Assembly: GCA_963556195.1 (NCBI GenBank)
Contig: OY744519.1
Span: 105,187,500 to 105,251,499, forward strand
From: Sepiola atlantica
Lineage: Eukaryota; Mollusca; Cephalopoda; Sepiida; Sepiolidae
Length of the DNA stretch: 64,000 nt
Direction: 5' to 3'
Numbering within the stretch: position 1 is the stretch's first letter; each line of letters opens with the position of its first letter. This document shows, piece by piece, positions 44,171 to 55,422 of the stretch. Below the pieces are notes generated by a model, which had not been told where the DNA came from, made no database searches, and saw only the letters and a list, made by a program, of their open reading frames with translations. Position numbers and translations under genes: made by a program.

Positions 44171-44534
44171 GGGAGTAGAGGCATGGTCAATTTAATGTTT
44201 GTGATCCTTCCAAATAATTCCATTTATCTACATATTTTAAGTTACGAGTGGATCTTTTAACCGAAAATTATACAATTCTGTTCTTTTTCCTCTGCACGAG
44301 AGGTCGCCATTTTGATTCTGATTGGTTGATTATAAATAGCAAATAAAATAAATGATTTCATTGGCTAAATTTATCTTTCATGCTAGGCTTTTTTTTTGTG
44401 TAAATTAGAAAATTAAAATATAAATAATTAATAAACCCTACAGAACTACGCGCGTGAAAACACTTCTTGTGGTTTTATCTAAATCACTGAATTTAATATT
44501 GAGTGCCCTTTCATAGCCGACGAAAGTAAACGTT

Positions 44535-44600
44535 TATACTATAGGCTGCGTGGTACCCCCGGCGTTACCCGGGAATCGACGATGAAGTCTGTGTACGCTT
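44535..44600 (+). repeat. Repeat edge with cccggcgtt-type motif, copy 2
   Basis: ggctgcgtggtacccccggc is followed by gttacccgggaatcgacg. Compare 40178. Confidence 0.45.
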
Positions 44601-44714
44601 TCAGCCAGCCCTGAATCCAATTTAACCATTTTTATTTTCACATTTTAATTTCTATAATAGTCGATGTTATAGAAAAGAAAGTAAAACATCGTCTTTACTG
44701 TTTCTTTTACTAAA

Positions 44715-45110
44715 TAAATGTCACTTATCATGGCCAAACTCCATTCGAGGGTGAAGTTTAATTAGACGGAATAATTTTCAGTTGAAAGATGAAGAATATC
44801 ATGAGAGTATTGTGAAAATGATTGATAGAATGGAGTTGTGATAATTGACGAAGAAGCAGCCCTGCAGGAATGTGTTTAATATAAGTCATTGCGAATAAGC
44901 TCTGTTTGTGGAAATTCCGCCTAATGCTAGGCACACACAGGAAGAAAGAAGTCTTTCTCGTTGAGTAAAAAGACGAGTTCTTGCTGTAAATTTCTTACAA
45001 TACAGAACCGGAAACTGTTTTATGCATATATGTATTCGATTTTGGTATGGAGCTTTGGTTTTCGTTGCAAATCTGGATAGAGATATAAACATAGGCAGAA
45101 ACACAGACAT
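44715..45110 (-). pseudogene. LINE 3' end: ORF2 C-terminus and tail (family L-A)
   Basis: The tail 44715-44790 matches the family terminus (acttatcatggccaaactcc, attcgagggtgaag). On the - strand 44886-45020 encodes the C-terminal segment with NRAYSQ in place of the HEQSLFL block. 5'-truncated. Confidence 0.55.
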
Positions 45111-45119
45111 ATACACACA

Positions 45120-47145
45120 GCATATATATTACATATTATAAAAGACATATGTTTTTTCTCTGGTAATTCTCTTTATTTCGATGAAAATAGTTTGTTACAC
45201 GAAACGAAGTCTTGTAAATACTTTGCTTGATGTATCGATAAGAGAAACATAAATAAATAAGCAAACGATTAGCTAATTAGACACATATCTATGTTGACAG
45301 ATGAGGTAATCAACACACTTTTATATGTCTTGGTAATTAGGCAACGCTAGTGAAACTGCAAAACTGTCATGGCAGTCAGCGCCAATTTTCTTTGTAATTG
45401 TATCTTAATAGTGTATTGTTTATTGCATAGCCACCGTTCTTTTGTTTTAACTAAGAACGAAGAAAATCCTCTTAGTGAATCCACTGTTCTATAGAGAAAC
45501 GTCCACATGAAATTTTAACAATGAGATTTTTTTTTAGTTTTGTTTCTAGACCTCTTCCATCAGTGTCCAATGGGTTTTTTCCCCAAGGAAAAAAAAGCGA
45601 CATTTTTTTTGAAGCAGCTGATTTATTACCAAATGAAACCGAAGATGATGAATTACCTTACCAAGTGTCATCTTGGTTGCACCGTCTGTCTTTCCTTCCA
45701 TTTCAACACAGATTATTTTCAAAGATTTTCCTCAACAAAAAATAAATCGGGACTGAGCGTGATATGTACTGGGATTTGATGGAAGACCGATAAACGTTTT
45801 GTATTATTATCTAAAAATGATAATCGTGGGAGTATATAGCTGTAATCATACCCTTTTGCATTATTTCACATGTTTTTGTTTACACTTCATGTGCTTCGGG
45901 TCGTTCAGCTGTAAGTACTATGAAAAGAAGATAGAATACAGAGTAACACATGAAACGAACATCACGGTGCTGGAGCGTCCGCATATTCATCTGCTTTTGT
46001 GATGCATCGAGTTGTCTCAGAGGTGGAGGAAAATAGTTATTAGTTTCGCAGTGAAGTAGAATGCGAATAGAGAAGCCAATGTAGTTCGTTGGTTGGAATT
46101 TAAATAAAATGTCTTATTTTCGGACGCACCTCGGAAACTTAATAAAATGAAGTTTCTAAAGCCTACACCTCTTCATTTATCGTTCGTAATTCACGAACAT
46201 TTATTTCACTAAATCATTTAAAATAGTGGTGAGTCTAATATTTATTTATGTCCTTATGGAAGTCGCTGCAGACAAGGCATGAATCCACTTGATTTAAAGA
46301 CCTAAAAAGAATAAAATATGATTATCGAAAAGACAGGTGATACCTCAAAGCTATAGATAGGAGAAAAACAGTGAACAGGAAGAGAGTTCTACATGCCTAC
46401 AGTTCTCGAAAATAGGCTATTAGAATAAGATGTATTGTAAAGAGGTACCAGAACAGCGAATTGATGAAGACCACTAAACCAACAAGTCAAACGAGCTGTG
46501 ACAAAGGAAGCGGGGAATAAATAAGACAATTCTGAAGAACACATACGATAAAAGTAATTAGAGAAAAGTCTGAGACTAGTAACACCACGTCTGGTAGAAA
46601 GAGGGTCCAGAGATCAACAAAAGGTGGGGCTAATCAAATTACAGATACGCTTCTGAACCTTATAAAGAACCCTTAAATGGTAGAAATAGACGAAGAGGAG
46701 GTGCATTTGTATACGACACTCTCCCACCTCAATATTATTGGCAAGGACAAAATCCCTTCATTTGTTACAGAGGACTTGCTGCGTCATCCAGATAAGCCTA
46801 TGGAATCATTTAGTTCAATAATTATTTCAATAGTTAAAAAAAAACTATATTTTCGTTGTTAGCTAGCGTCGTACTGCGTGAGTTTGTTGTAATCATCCTC
46901 CTAGGTCCGATGCTATTTCCTTAATATGTTCCTGACCGTTCAGGTTTCGAATCTCGGCATCGATGCATATGCTATTTCTAGCCAAACTGATAAATTGTAG
47001 ACTACGAAACCGCTGCCTGTGGATGACTATCTCTCTATATATAAAGGTTTGTTTATATGTTCATATATTTGTATAATTCTCTCCTATACTAATTAACTGA
47101 TCATTAAGAATTTTGGACCATCGCTTATAGGCGTAAACTATCCCA
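45120..47145. other. Unassigned DNA, 2 kb
   Basis: Overlapping frames at 45521-45779 and a 61-codon frame at 46677-46862 show no domain I know. 46200-46680 is purine-rich on the + strand and could be the antisense of an old retroelement tail. I do not support a gene. Confidence 0.35.
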
Positions 47146-47149
47146 AGCC

Positions 47150-47460
47150 CGTCGTGAAAATTCAGATACCTCCAATTTTGAGAAAAATTTGAACAATAAG
47201 TATCAAAGATGAATTATTTACTAATCTGATAATTTCAAGGGTTTTTAGGTGACATACTTAGGACACAAGCTCCCATTTGAATATTCAAGTGTATCAGATT
47301 TGCATTAAATTTCATTCATAGTCAGTAGACACCAATTAAGTAAGATTCCCTGAATTTCAATTTCTTCTTAAGCTCCGTTAGGTCTTCAATTTCAGACACT
47401 TTCTTGAGTCTAAATCATGTAATAGATTTTAATCAACATTAGAATAAAGATTTTAATATT
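47150..47460 (+). repeat. Interspersed repeat R-D, + copy
   Basis: Matches the reverse complement of 56478-56810 in order: cagatacctccaattttgag, atcagatttgcattaaattt, accaattaagtaagatt, and aaatcatgtaatagatttta. No coding potential. It lies immediately upstream of the H3 ribozyme element. Confidence 0.65.
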
Positions 47461-47600
47461 CGTAAGAGAGCATGAATATTATACAAAACTGTTGTAATCG
47501 GGGAATTAATTTTAAACGTCTGAACCGGGTATCTTCCTGGTCGGGATTTGAGTTGTAAAATACCCTGGGTTTCGAATCACGCGACCAGTAGTGAATATCT

Positions 47601-47649
47601 CTATGCTGATGAGTCCCGATTAAAAAAGACAAAACGTATACATACATAG
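47601..47649 (+). ncRNA. Hammerhead ribozyme H3, copy a (decayed)
   Basis: Stem I ctatg (47601-47605) pairs with catag (47645-47649). Core ctgatga is at 47606-47612. Stem II gtcc with agac has one mismatch. The second core block reads aaaac where gaaac is expected. Stem III is the near-palindrome acgtatacat (47634-47643), followed by a47644 at the cleavage position. Core loss of G12 should inactivate it. Confidence 0.65.
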
Positions 47650-47845
47650 ATTATAAAAACACACACATATTTATTATTTCTAACCCCTAGAAAACCCTCT
47701 AGATGGGCACTGTAAGTGTAGTATGAACACATCATGACGTCGCTAGCTATAAATGCATTGTTCCTTTCATTAAGTTGAACGTTCTTATGACGTCAAGCCG
47801 CCGAAATAAGTGTTAAAATTATCACTGTTTATTTAGTTATCCAGT

Positions 47846-47920
47846 GATGGCCGAATAGTTTTAGGTGTCAGGATTTGAGTTATAAAATACTCGTACCCCG
47901 GGGTTTCGAATCACGCGACC
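47846..47920 (+). repeat. tRNA-like head of element H3
   Basis: gatggccgaatag supplies an A box, gggtttcgaatcacg a B box, and a class-II-like variable arm (ctcgtaccccgg) lies between, recalling tRNA-Ser/Leu. The flanks of the B box pair as in a T arm only weakly. It is a relic, probably a Pol III promoter source. Confidence 0.6.
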
Positions 47921-47938
47921 AGTAGTGAATAGTTATAT

Positions 47939-47979
47939 CTATGTCCCGATTAAAAAGGACGAAACGTATACATACGTAG
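47939..47979 (+). ncRNA. Hammerhead ribozyme H3, copy b (core deleted)
   Basis: Stem II gtcc/ggac and gaaac (47961-47965) are perfect. Stem III acgtatacat and the 3' strand of stem I (cgtag, pairing ctatg with one G-U) are present. The eight nucleotides that should hold ctgatga are missing between ctatg and tccc. Copies a and b are thus complementary in damage, and together define an intact ancestral ribozyme. Confidence 0.65.
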
Positions 47980-47996
47980 ATTATAAACAAAACACA

Positions 47997-48000
<4 letters not shown>

Positions 48001-48029
<29 letters not shown>
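48001..48029. repeat. (TA)n microsatellite
   Basis: About 14 TA units at the 3' edge of element H3. Confidence 0.9.
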
Positions 48030-48034
<5 letters not shown>

Positions 48035-48059
48035 CAATGTTTGTGTGTACGCGTTTGTG

Positions 48060-48890
48060 TGTGCCCTATAGATAGAAAAAAAGGTTAAAGAATCTAGATA
48101 ACATCTAAAAGTGTATTCTTATGTAAAATTAACCGAGGAAAATAATAACAGTATTTTCGATTTTCTAAATGCACCATTAAGTGGACTATCAAGGAGATTT
48201 CGTCAGTGGGGTCGAGTTTTCCAGCTATTTTTCTATGTAATTATGTAATAATTTCAAAATGCTGCTTCATTACTTCCAGTAACGTTTCTTGGAGGGCCGT
48301 AAGAAACTCGTCACTGCCTGTCACTACGCCAAAGCTCGCCACTGGGTCACTTCCCGTCACTACCCACAAGTCTGTACACTCAGGTCCTATTTTATCCAAA
48401 AGTGTATTCTTATGTAAAATAAACCGTGGAAAATAATAGATGTATTTCTGAACCTTTAAATGCACCCGTAAGAAGCCTACGTAGCAGATTCTTTCAGGGG
48501 GAGGAGTCGAATTTCTATGTAATTATGTAATAATTTTAAAATGCTGAAATAAATCTTTATTTTATTTAACGTTTCTTAACGTCATTTCTCTTAAAATCGA
48601 GAGGGGTAAAGAAACTCGCCACTGCCTGCTACTACGCCAATGTCCGTCAATACTCGCAACTGCCCGCCGGTGCCCGCCACTCTGTACGCTAATTCCCAAT
48701 TTTATGTGTGTGTGTGTCCCCTATAGAAAAACGGTTAGGAAATCTAAATAAAATCTACAAGTGTATTCTTGTGTAAAGTAAAGCATTCCCGAATATCCAA
48801 ATGTAACTCTAAGGTACTATGGGCAGATTTTGTCGGGTGTGGGGGGGGGAATTTCAATGTAAATATGTAATAATATGTCCACCACTGCTC
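48060..48890 (+). repeat. Composite repeat R-E, three tandem-spaced copies
   Basis: Copies at about 48060-48255, 48395-48545 and 48706-48885 share gtgtattcttatgtaaaat, aataa-ag-tatt, aaatgcac, gcagatt and aatttctatgtaattatgta in order. Copies 1, 2 and 3 are each followed by a cactgcc-type minisatellite (48290-48390, 48600-48680, 48885-49130). A fourth copy lacking the minisatellite is at 50606. Confidence 0.65.
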
Positions 48891-49135
48891 GTCAATACGT
48901 CCAGCTCCATCAGTGCCCGCCAGTGCCCGCCAGTGCCCGCCACTGCCCGCCCAGTGTCGCCACTGCTTGCTTCTACCCGACACTGCCCGCCACTATCTGC
49001 TACCGTGCAACTGTACGCCACTACGCCCCGGTCCCCCTACTGCCCGCTACAACCAACCAATCGGTACAACAATGTCCGTCACTATCTACCACTCTGCCCG
49101 CCACTGCCCGACATTACCCGCCATTGCGTTAGTAG
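48885..49135 (+). repeat. Degenerate 10-bp minisatellite cactgcccgc
   Basis: About 20 imperfect units of cactgcccgc / cagtgcccgc, C-rich on the + strand and with a G9 run just before it at 48841. The 85-126-codon frames here (ARQCPP repeats) are repeat translations. Shorter relatives follow the other R-E copies. Confidence 0.8.
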
Positions 49136-49199
49136 TGTGCTCTGGAGGCATCTTTCATTTTCTATGTCTGGTTTCATTAAGGTTTTTGAGGCATCCTAA

Positions 49200-49610
49200 A
49201 AACGAGACAAATAAATAATGCTCTTCATCCTAGATAGACCAGGTGTGTTTAAACGAATCGTTGCACGGGGAAAACAACTTCTGTCTTTTGTTAGTACGGG
49301 AACCATAATAGAAATAATTCAGTTTTCTATTTAGTAAGTGTTATAAGTTAATCCAAAGTGATCAATATCATAGATAGAGCAAATGTGTTTCGTCGGCGTT
49401 GACTGACAGTCATTAATATTCTACATATACCAATCCTACATAGAGCAGGTGTTTTTAAACGCCGTGTTGTCCGGGATAAAAGTGTCATTTTATTTTGTTA
49501 TACTATTGTATACCAGAAAACGTGCTATGTGTTGCTTGGGAATCAGTGTTCAATATCTTAGACAGAGCAGGTGTGTTTAATAATACAGTAGTACATTTTC
49601 CATGTGGTAT
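49200..49610 (+). repeat. Four diverged copies of a roughly 100-120-bp repeat
   Basis: The motif tagatagagcaggtgtgttt and variants recur at 49233, 49372, 49438 and 49560, often followed by aaacg and a cggg word. Old tandem duplication of unknown origin. Confidence 0.45.
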
Positions 49611-49878
49611 ATGTTTGATGGAGAACCGAAAAAACTGAAAGCTCCGATGAATAACTTACATTATTATTATTTTCAATACATTAAAACGAGAGAGAGAAAT
49701 GGGCTCGGCACAAGTTAAACATGATGTGGGAAAGAGATGCTGAAAAACAGGGAAGAGGAAAGAGAGAAAGATAGAGAGACGGATTAGGATGAGTAGGAGT
49801 TTTACTATAAAGATGTTACGCACAATTTTAACCTCTTTTATTTTTATATGACTCCGGTCATGACGGTTAGCGCTACTA

Positions 49879-50031
<153 letters not shown>

Positions 50032-50034
50032 ATG

Positions 50035-50600
50035 TGGCACCTTTAAATCTCAATATCAGGTACATTAGAATGTTCGTCTATAGTCTTCAATAATAAAGGC
50101 GGAAGGAGAAACAATTGCTGTATCTTGTAGAACAGTTCAGAACAATGCCAGATTGACTTGAATCATTTAGATTTTACGTCGCGGTAAAGGCAATCAAATG
50201 GATCACTCTTATAAAATCAGTCTAACATAAACGTCATCAATTGCGGCTTTTATCGGTAAGATAATATACGTTCTAAATACAGAATAAGGCACACTATTAT
50301 TATTAAACATACCCCTCCCACGCATGTGTATCGCAGTGGGAGGATTGGGGATTAAGAGTGTTGTGAATAATCTGTGGAATTGTTGTTTTATCTTCATCAG
50401 AATAATTAACCGAATTAATATCAAAATGTAGACACCAAATATTGATATACAATTATATATCATTCGTAAACCATGTAATAGATATATACATTGGGATGTG
50501 TGTCGCCATCGAGTTGCATCATATTGCTCTCTGTAATAAAGACCAATGTGTATTTATTTGTATATCTATGTAAATAAAACTTAAGGTATGTATGTATGTG
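50035..50600. other. Unassigned DNA
   Basis: taataaagaccaatgtgtat at 50536 matches 28675. Nothing else recognised. Confidence 0.4.
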
Positions 50601-50605
50601 TGTGT

Positions 50606-50800
50606 GGGGTGCCCTATAGAAATGTTTTTTCGAGAATCTAGATAAAATCTAAAAGTATATTCTAATGTAAAATAAACCTAGAAATGTAATGATAGTATTC
50701 CCGAATCTCTAAATGCACAGCTAAGGGGGCTATGGCGCAGATTGCTTCTGTGGAGGGGGAAATCGATTATTTCAGCTATTTTCAGTTTAATTTCAATTTA
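50606..50800 (+). repeat. Composite repeat R-E, copy 4
   Basis: gccctatagaaa, gaatctagataaaatctaaa, gtatattctaatgtaaaata and cccgaatctctaaatgcac match copies 1-3. The cactgcc minisatellite is absent here. Confidence 0.6.
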
Positions 50801-51112
50801 ATTATGTATTTATATAAAGCGAATACAATTATATCATTTAGTAATTTGTAAAAAAAAAACTGCAAATAATCCTTCCAAAAATGCAAATCATTTCCTATAA
50901 TTCAACCGGAAATGACACCAGAGGGAGGCTTAGAGGTGGGTGGATTAAAAATTAATAGACGCTAATTCTAAGCAAAATACAGGTATCGGTCTTCATACTG
51001 TCGGTATGAGACGAGTTCTAAGAAGGAGGAGGTCCACTCTCCCAGGTTTTACCTTTACACCTACGTTATTCCTACAACAAATCCGGAAATGACGTGATGG
51101 TGAGCTGGGGGA

Positions 51113-52245
51113 GGGTGCGTCTTCTAACTTTCAGTTCCTTTGTGCAACAGGGGCGCGTCTCTTAACGTTTAGTTGTTTGGTACGACAGGAGCACGTCTCT
51201 AAACTTTTAGTTCTTTGGTACAACAGGGGCGCGTCTCTAAAGATTTCGTTCTTTGGTACGACTGGAGCACATCTCTAAACTTTCAGTGTTTTAGTTAGAC
51301 AGAGCCGCTTTCTAAACTTTAAGTTCTTTGGTAAAACAAGAACGCGTTTCTAAACTTTTAGATTCTTGGAACAACAGGGGCGCATCTCTAAACTTTTAGT
51401 TCTTTGCTACAACACGTGCGCGTCTCTAAACTTTTAGTTCTTTTGTACGACAGAGGCGCGTCTCTAAACTTTTAGTTCTTTGGTACGACAGAGGCGCGTC
51501 TCTAAACTTCTAGTTCTTTTGTAAAACAGGGGCGCGTCTCAAAAGTTTTAGCTCTTTGGTACGACAGAAGCGCGTCTCTATACTTTTTGTTCTTTGCTAC
51601 ATCAGGGGTGCGTTTCAAAACTTTTAGTTCTTTGGTACTACATAGCGCGTCTCTAAACTTTTAGTTCTTTGGTACAACAAGGGGGTGAGTCTCTAAACTT
51701 TTAGCCCTTTGGTACAACAGGGGCGCATGTAAAAACTGTTAGTACTTAGGTACGACTTGGGCGCTTCTCTAAACTTTTAGTTCTTTGGAACAACACGGAC
51801 GCATCTCTAAACTTTTATCTATTTACTACGAAAGGAGCACATCTCAAAACTGTCATTTTTTCAACAGGGTCGCTACTCTAAACGTTTAGTTGATTGGTAC
51901 AAAAAGAGCGCGTTTATAAACTTTTAGATCCCTGCTACAACAGGGGTGAGTCTCTAAACGTTTAGTTGTTTGGTACGACAGGGGCGCGTTCTAAACCTTT
52001 AGTTTTTTGGCACGACAGGGGCGAAACTCTAAACGTTTAGTTATTTAGTATGAAAGGGCCACATCTCTAAACTTTCAGTTTTTTTGGTTAGACAGGGCCG
52101 CGTCTCTAAACTTTTAGTTCTTTGGTACAACAGGGGCGCGTCTCTAAACTTTTAGTTCTTTTGTACGACAGGGGCATATCTCAAAACTTTTAGTTCTTTG
52201 GTACAACGAGGACGCGTCACAAAACTTTTAGTTCTTTGGTACGAC
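51113..52245 (+). repeat. 38-bp minisatellite, about 30 copies
   Basis: The period is 38 (for example cgtctctaaa begins at 51421 and 51459). The unit is roughly caggggcgcgtctct then aaacttttagttctttggta then cga/caa. Divergence is greater toward the left edge. Several units keep a CpG-rich gcgcgtc core in an otherwise AT-rich region. No coding frame spans it. Confidence 0.95.
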
Positions 52246-52418
52246 AATATACTACATTGTCAACCCCAAAGGAAGAGCTAATGCCTGGGAGAATGGTGTC
52301 ATAACAACAGCCAGATACTACACTAACCCCTCCATAAACGAGAAGATTATTCTGGTTAGAAGCTATAATGATCACAGAATAGATTCCACACTGATTACTT
52401 TAAAAATGAGAAGGTAAT
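52233..52418 (+). other. Unidentified 55-codon coding-like segment
   Basis: Open in one frame from the end of the minisatellite to taa at about 52416. It reads YYIVNPKGRANAWENGVITT then ARYYTNPSINEKIILVRSYN and DHRIDSTLITLKMRR. Composition is protein-like, unlike neighbouring chance frames, but there is no start codon and I recognise no family. It could be a transposon or exon fragment. Confidence 0.3.
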
Positions 52419-52434
52419 GCATGGGAATTAGCAA

Positions 52435-52520
52435 TAATAGTAGAGTTTCAGCTCCAGATATAGAATTAATAGTTTAGTTTTGCCTTCAGACAGACAGATA
52501 AGAAATCTTGGGTAGACATA
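52435..52520 (+). repeat. Fourth copy of the 60-bp repeat of 19 kb
   Basis: tagtagagtttcagctccag, then gccttcagacagacagata, then agaaatctt follow the order of the copies at 18.99-19.73 kb. Here it is not next to a (TA)n array. Confidence 0.5.
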
Positions 52521-52524
52521 TTTT

Positions 52525-53775
52525 CATTTTTGTTGTATTTTTACATAGTAGGAACCCTTAGATAATATTACTCTGATATGTCGTCTTTCTACAGTTCAAT
52601 AACGAAACAGCTTGACGCTTTTTTCCTCTCTTCCAAAATTTTGGATACAACTGTCAAATATACTAAACTCTTAAAAAACTTTCGTTTTAGTTAAACTTTC
52701 CTTCCTTTCCCCACTTATCTACTGCCTTATTAAATAACTGTCTGCAACATACATTCTAATAAACGTTTGACCTATACAGATGAATTTTCATCACAGACAC
52801 ACTATTTTAAACTCTCAAAAGAAACAGACGGAATCTAATTAGACGTGTTTAATTTCAGGTGTGGTGAATATACACACACGTATTTGACAGAAGTAAATAA
52901 GCACTGAATAAAACATAACTTATATATGTTATATGAATTCATTCCACATGAGATGGTACCACATTTGCAAAGATAACGTATGAATCAGCGAATTAAGTAA
53001 AAAAATGCATTAAAAGAAAAGAAAAGGTGTTTTTTTTCTCACGATTCGTTTGAAGAAGTCAGACAAACGATAAACACAACGAAGGTGTCATACATAATTA
53101 ACACAAGTTAGCATCTAAAATATAACGTTCATTTACAAGAACATATAAAAGAATAATAAATATATGGAAAACTTAAAGGGAAAGGATAATGATACCAAAA
53201 TAGTACGAAGCAGGGAACATCTAAAACAATAATGTTTGTGGAATTGTGTACTTATTTGATTGTGTTCCTGAAAAAGAGATCGATAAGGTAATCAAATATT
53301 TGAACGCAAAATGTTAGGATTGTTTCTTATGAATATAAATTGTTTGGCCAGAGATCTGTTTTTCTTTTTAGATATGTGGAATGTCCATTTTGGCAATGTA
53401 TCCGATTTCCTCAATCATCGCTGCATACAAAAGTCTGTTACACTTCATCTTTTAAATATTTTAGCTAAACTTCACCCCATAAAATATTTTTCATGGAACT
53501 AAATTAAAATTAAACTACTTCATGACAGAATAATCACCAATAAAAAGTGGCAAGTTTTAAGTATACAAGTGTACACGTAGCAAGAATAATTGATATGTCT
53601 GCTGTCCTTTGTGTGAGCCACAATAAGGTTGACACAAGCAGGCTAAATTTCATTCAGATAACAATCCGTAGTGTCACGTTTAGGTCGACGAAAGATGAAT
53701 ACCTCATAGATCGACATCGCTAAAGCTGACCCCGATATATGAACCGATCAACTGTTAGGATACTTCGGAAAAATC
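52525..53775. other. Unassigned DNA
   Basis: The 63-codon frame at 53311-53502 has no recognisable domain. No repeat assigned. Confidence 0.4.
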
Positions 53776-53779
53776 TACC

Positions 53780-54130
53780 GCTAAAAATGGCCTATTGGCT
53801 AGGATAAAAATGCAGTATCTGTTCTGATACAACACTTCATCTGTTTTGTCTTCTGTCAATGAAGAGGAAATCCTTCTAGACTGAATAAATTTTAATTTTT
53901 GATCCAATTCATAGTGCCTCTTTTGAGGGAGCTAGATTTGGTCCACATTAAAAAACCACCCTGTGTCTAACTGCCCTCGTGGGGAGGCAAGCAAATAAGG
54001 ATTGAGCTTATGCAAAGAAAAAGGATCCACAGTATCCAAAGGCATCATGCATGAAGGAGAGAATAGATTATGGTGCGTTAAGAGACCTCTTCTAAATGTT
54101 CATATGCAAAATAAACGCACAAGGCGTGTC
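53780..54130 (+). repeat. U2-headed repeat, copy 3
   Basis: Head 53780-53825 (atggcctattggctaggat, then tgcagtatctgttc) aligns without gaps of note to the head at 18463-18504. Downstream cctgtgtctaactgccctcg and ggggaggcaagcaaat correspond to 18768-18802. The total span matches the 18.46-kb copy, so all three copies share the same start. That argues for a defined element, not a chance U2 match. Confidence 0.55.
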
Positions 54131-54134
54131 GTGG

Positions 54135-54595
54135 TCTTAACAATTTGAAGAGCATGGTGAGTACATTATCATTTTCTTGGATAAAAAGACCTTTACGATC
54201 GAGTTGTAAGCTTCGACTTGGACGTATCTGAATCCATTAGGTATTTTTAGCCTAACACCAGACCTAGTCAATCCCGTTTACCAATACGAAAAATCCCTTC
54301 CAAAGACGTCTCCACGGCGCAGACACAGAAACTCACACTCCCCGACCGTGACTATCGTCCAAACGTCATTGCTCACTGGCGAAAACTACGAGCATATTTT
54401 GGCCCGTTCCAAAGATCGCCCGGCCACTGACTTTGTTACATTAAGTGCCGTGGCAAAGGATACGACCCAGGGTTATAACAGACACAATCCGACCCCCAGC
54501 CTACTCCCCCAAATAGAGTGCTCACAGATAGATCGAAGATCCCAATATTTACTGAGATATCATATGACTTAAGGGCATGGCTAGCTGCTCTGAAC
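54135..54595. other. Unassigned DNA, coding-like in part
   Basis: 54348-54572 is a 74-codon + frame (TIVQTSLLTGENYEHILARS) with balanced composition. A matching stretch (ggtgatttttcactggcgat, then acgatgagaacatt) at 55435-55465 suggests a diverged duplicate about 1.1 kb away. That would fit a pair of repeat ends, possibly LTRs, around the Gag-like piece. Confidence 0.35.
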
Positions 54596-54604
54596 AGACA
54601 CAGA

Positions 54605-54681
54605 GCTTCTTAAACTGGTAGAGTTTGAATTACCTACTGGAGAGTTTGAATTACCTACTGGAGAGTTTGAATTACCTACTA
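54605..54681 (+). repeat. Three tandem copies of a 21-bp unit
   Basis: ggagagtttgaattacctact is repeated three times almost without change. Confidence 0.9.
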
Positions 54682-54689
54682 GACACCAT

Positions 54690-55245
54690 CCTCGAGTGTC
54701 TTCGGTTTCTGTGTACACGGGTTTGTCAGGACAACCTGACATGAGGATACTTACCCCTACAAGTAAACCCTGACCAAATATTCAAAATTACATAGTATCC
54801 GCAGCACAAATAAGATCTCCTCATACGAGGAATAGTGCATCTTCTCCTAGTGATGTTACCTCAAGTAACACTACGTAGCTGGATACTCCACCAGACTAGA
54901 TGAATTCTTGTCCTGGAATCCGGTAAGACCAACAGACTACAAAAAGGATATACTACTACATACTTGACTGGTCAGTTGGGGAGAGAAGAAATTATTCTGA
55001 ACTTTTTTACTAACTCAATGCTTGAGAAATAAAGGAGAATTTTAATAGAATACTTGGGTATCTATGTGTCTCATATAGAGATCAAGTGTTAGCCCCAGGA
55101 AGGGGCCCCTTGATTTCTGAGAACTTTGACTGAAGTAAAATTAAACATAAAGTGTATGACATTTTTAAACGGTATAGTTTTGGAATGTATCAGAGAATAT
55201 CCAGGCGATTATCGGAATAACACAAGTAAATACCTGCTCGATTAG
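54690..55245. other. Unassigned DNA inside the presumed LTR element
   Basis: No domain recognised. The context between the 54.35 and 55.44 kb duplicates suggests degraded retrotransposon interior. Confidence 0.3.
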
Positions 55246-55248
55246 TTA

Positions 55249-55422
55249 GCTGAAAAATATAGTGAGGTTATAAATACCGCCGATGCCCGAATTAAAATGA
55301 AGAAAAATCGAGGCGATGCACTCTCAACATTAGCAAATAGGATGAACCGACTTGCTAAGTTAGCATAAAGGGATGCAGATATAAGGGAAAGTTCAGTAGT
55401 GCAAGTGCACTTAGCTTAACAC
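55249..55422 (+). pseudogene. Gag-like fragment of an LTR retrotransposon
   Basis: One frame reads AEKYSEVINTADARIKMKKN then RGDALSTLANRMNRLAKLA, a stop, then RDADIRES. The pattern of a charged helix followed by 'L--LA-RM-RLAKLAY-D' resembles the capsid region of Ty3/Gypsy-type Gag proteins. The match is by pattern only. There is no zinc knuckle, protease or RT nearby. Confidence 0.3.

Larger units (their letters stand above)
47520..48010 (+). repeat. tRNA-headed hammerhead element H3 (two ribozyme repeats)
   Basis: Direct repeats 47528-47680 and 47852-48000 each contain a tRNA-like 3' half (ggtttcgaatcacgcgacc) followed by a hammerhead motif and agattataaa. The period is 338 bp. The unique centre holds no coding frame. 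This is the dimer-like structure expected of a retrozyme. The second repeat runs into a (TA)n array. Confidence 0.7.

Noticed and set aside
48819..49218. Three overlapping frames rich in C, P and R
   Set aside because: Translations of the cactgcccgc minisatellite in three frames.
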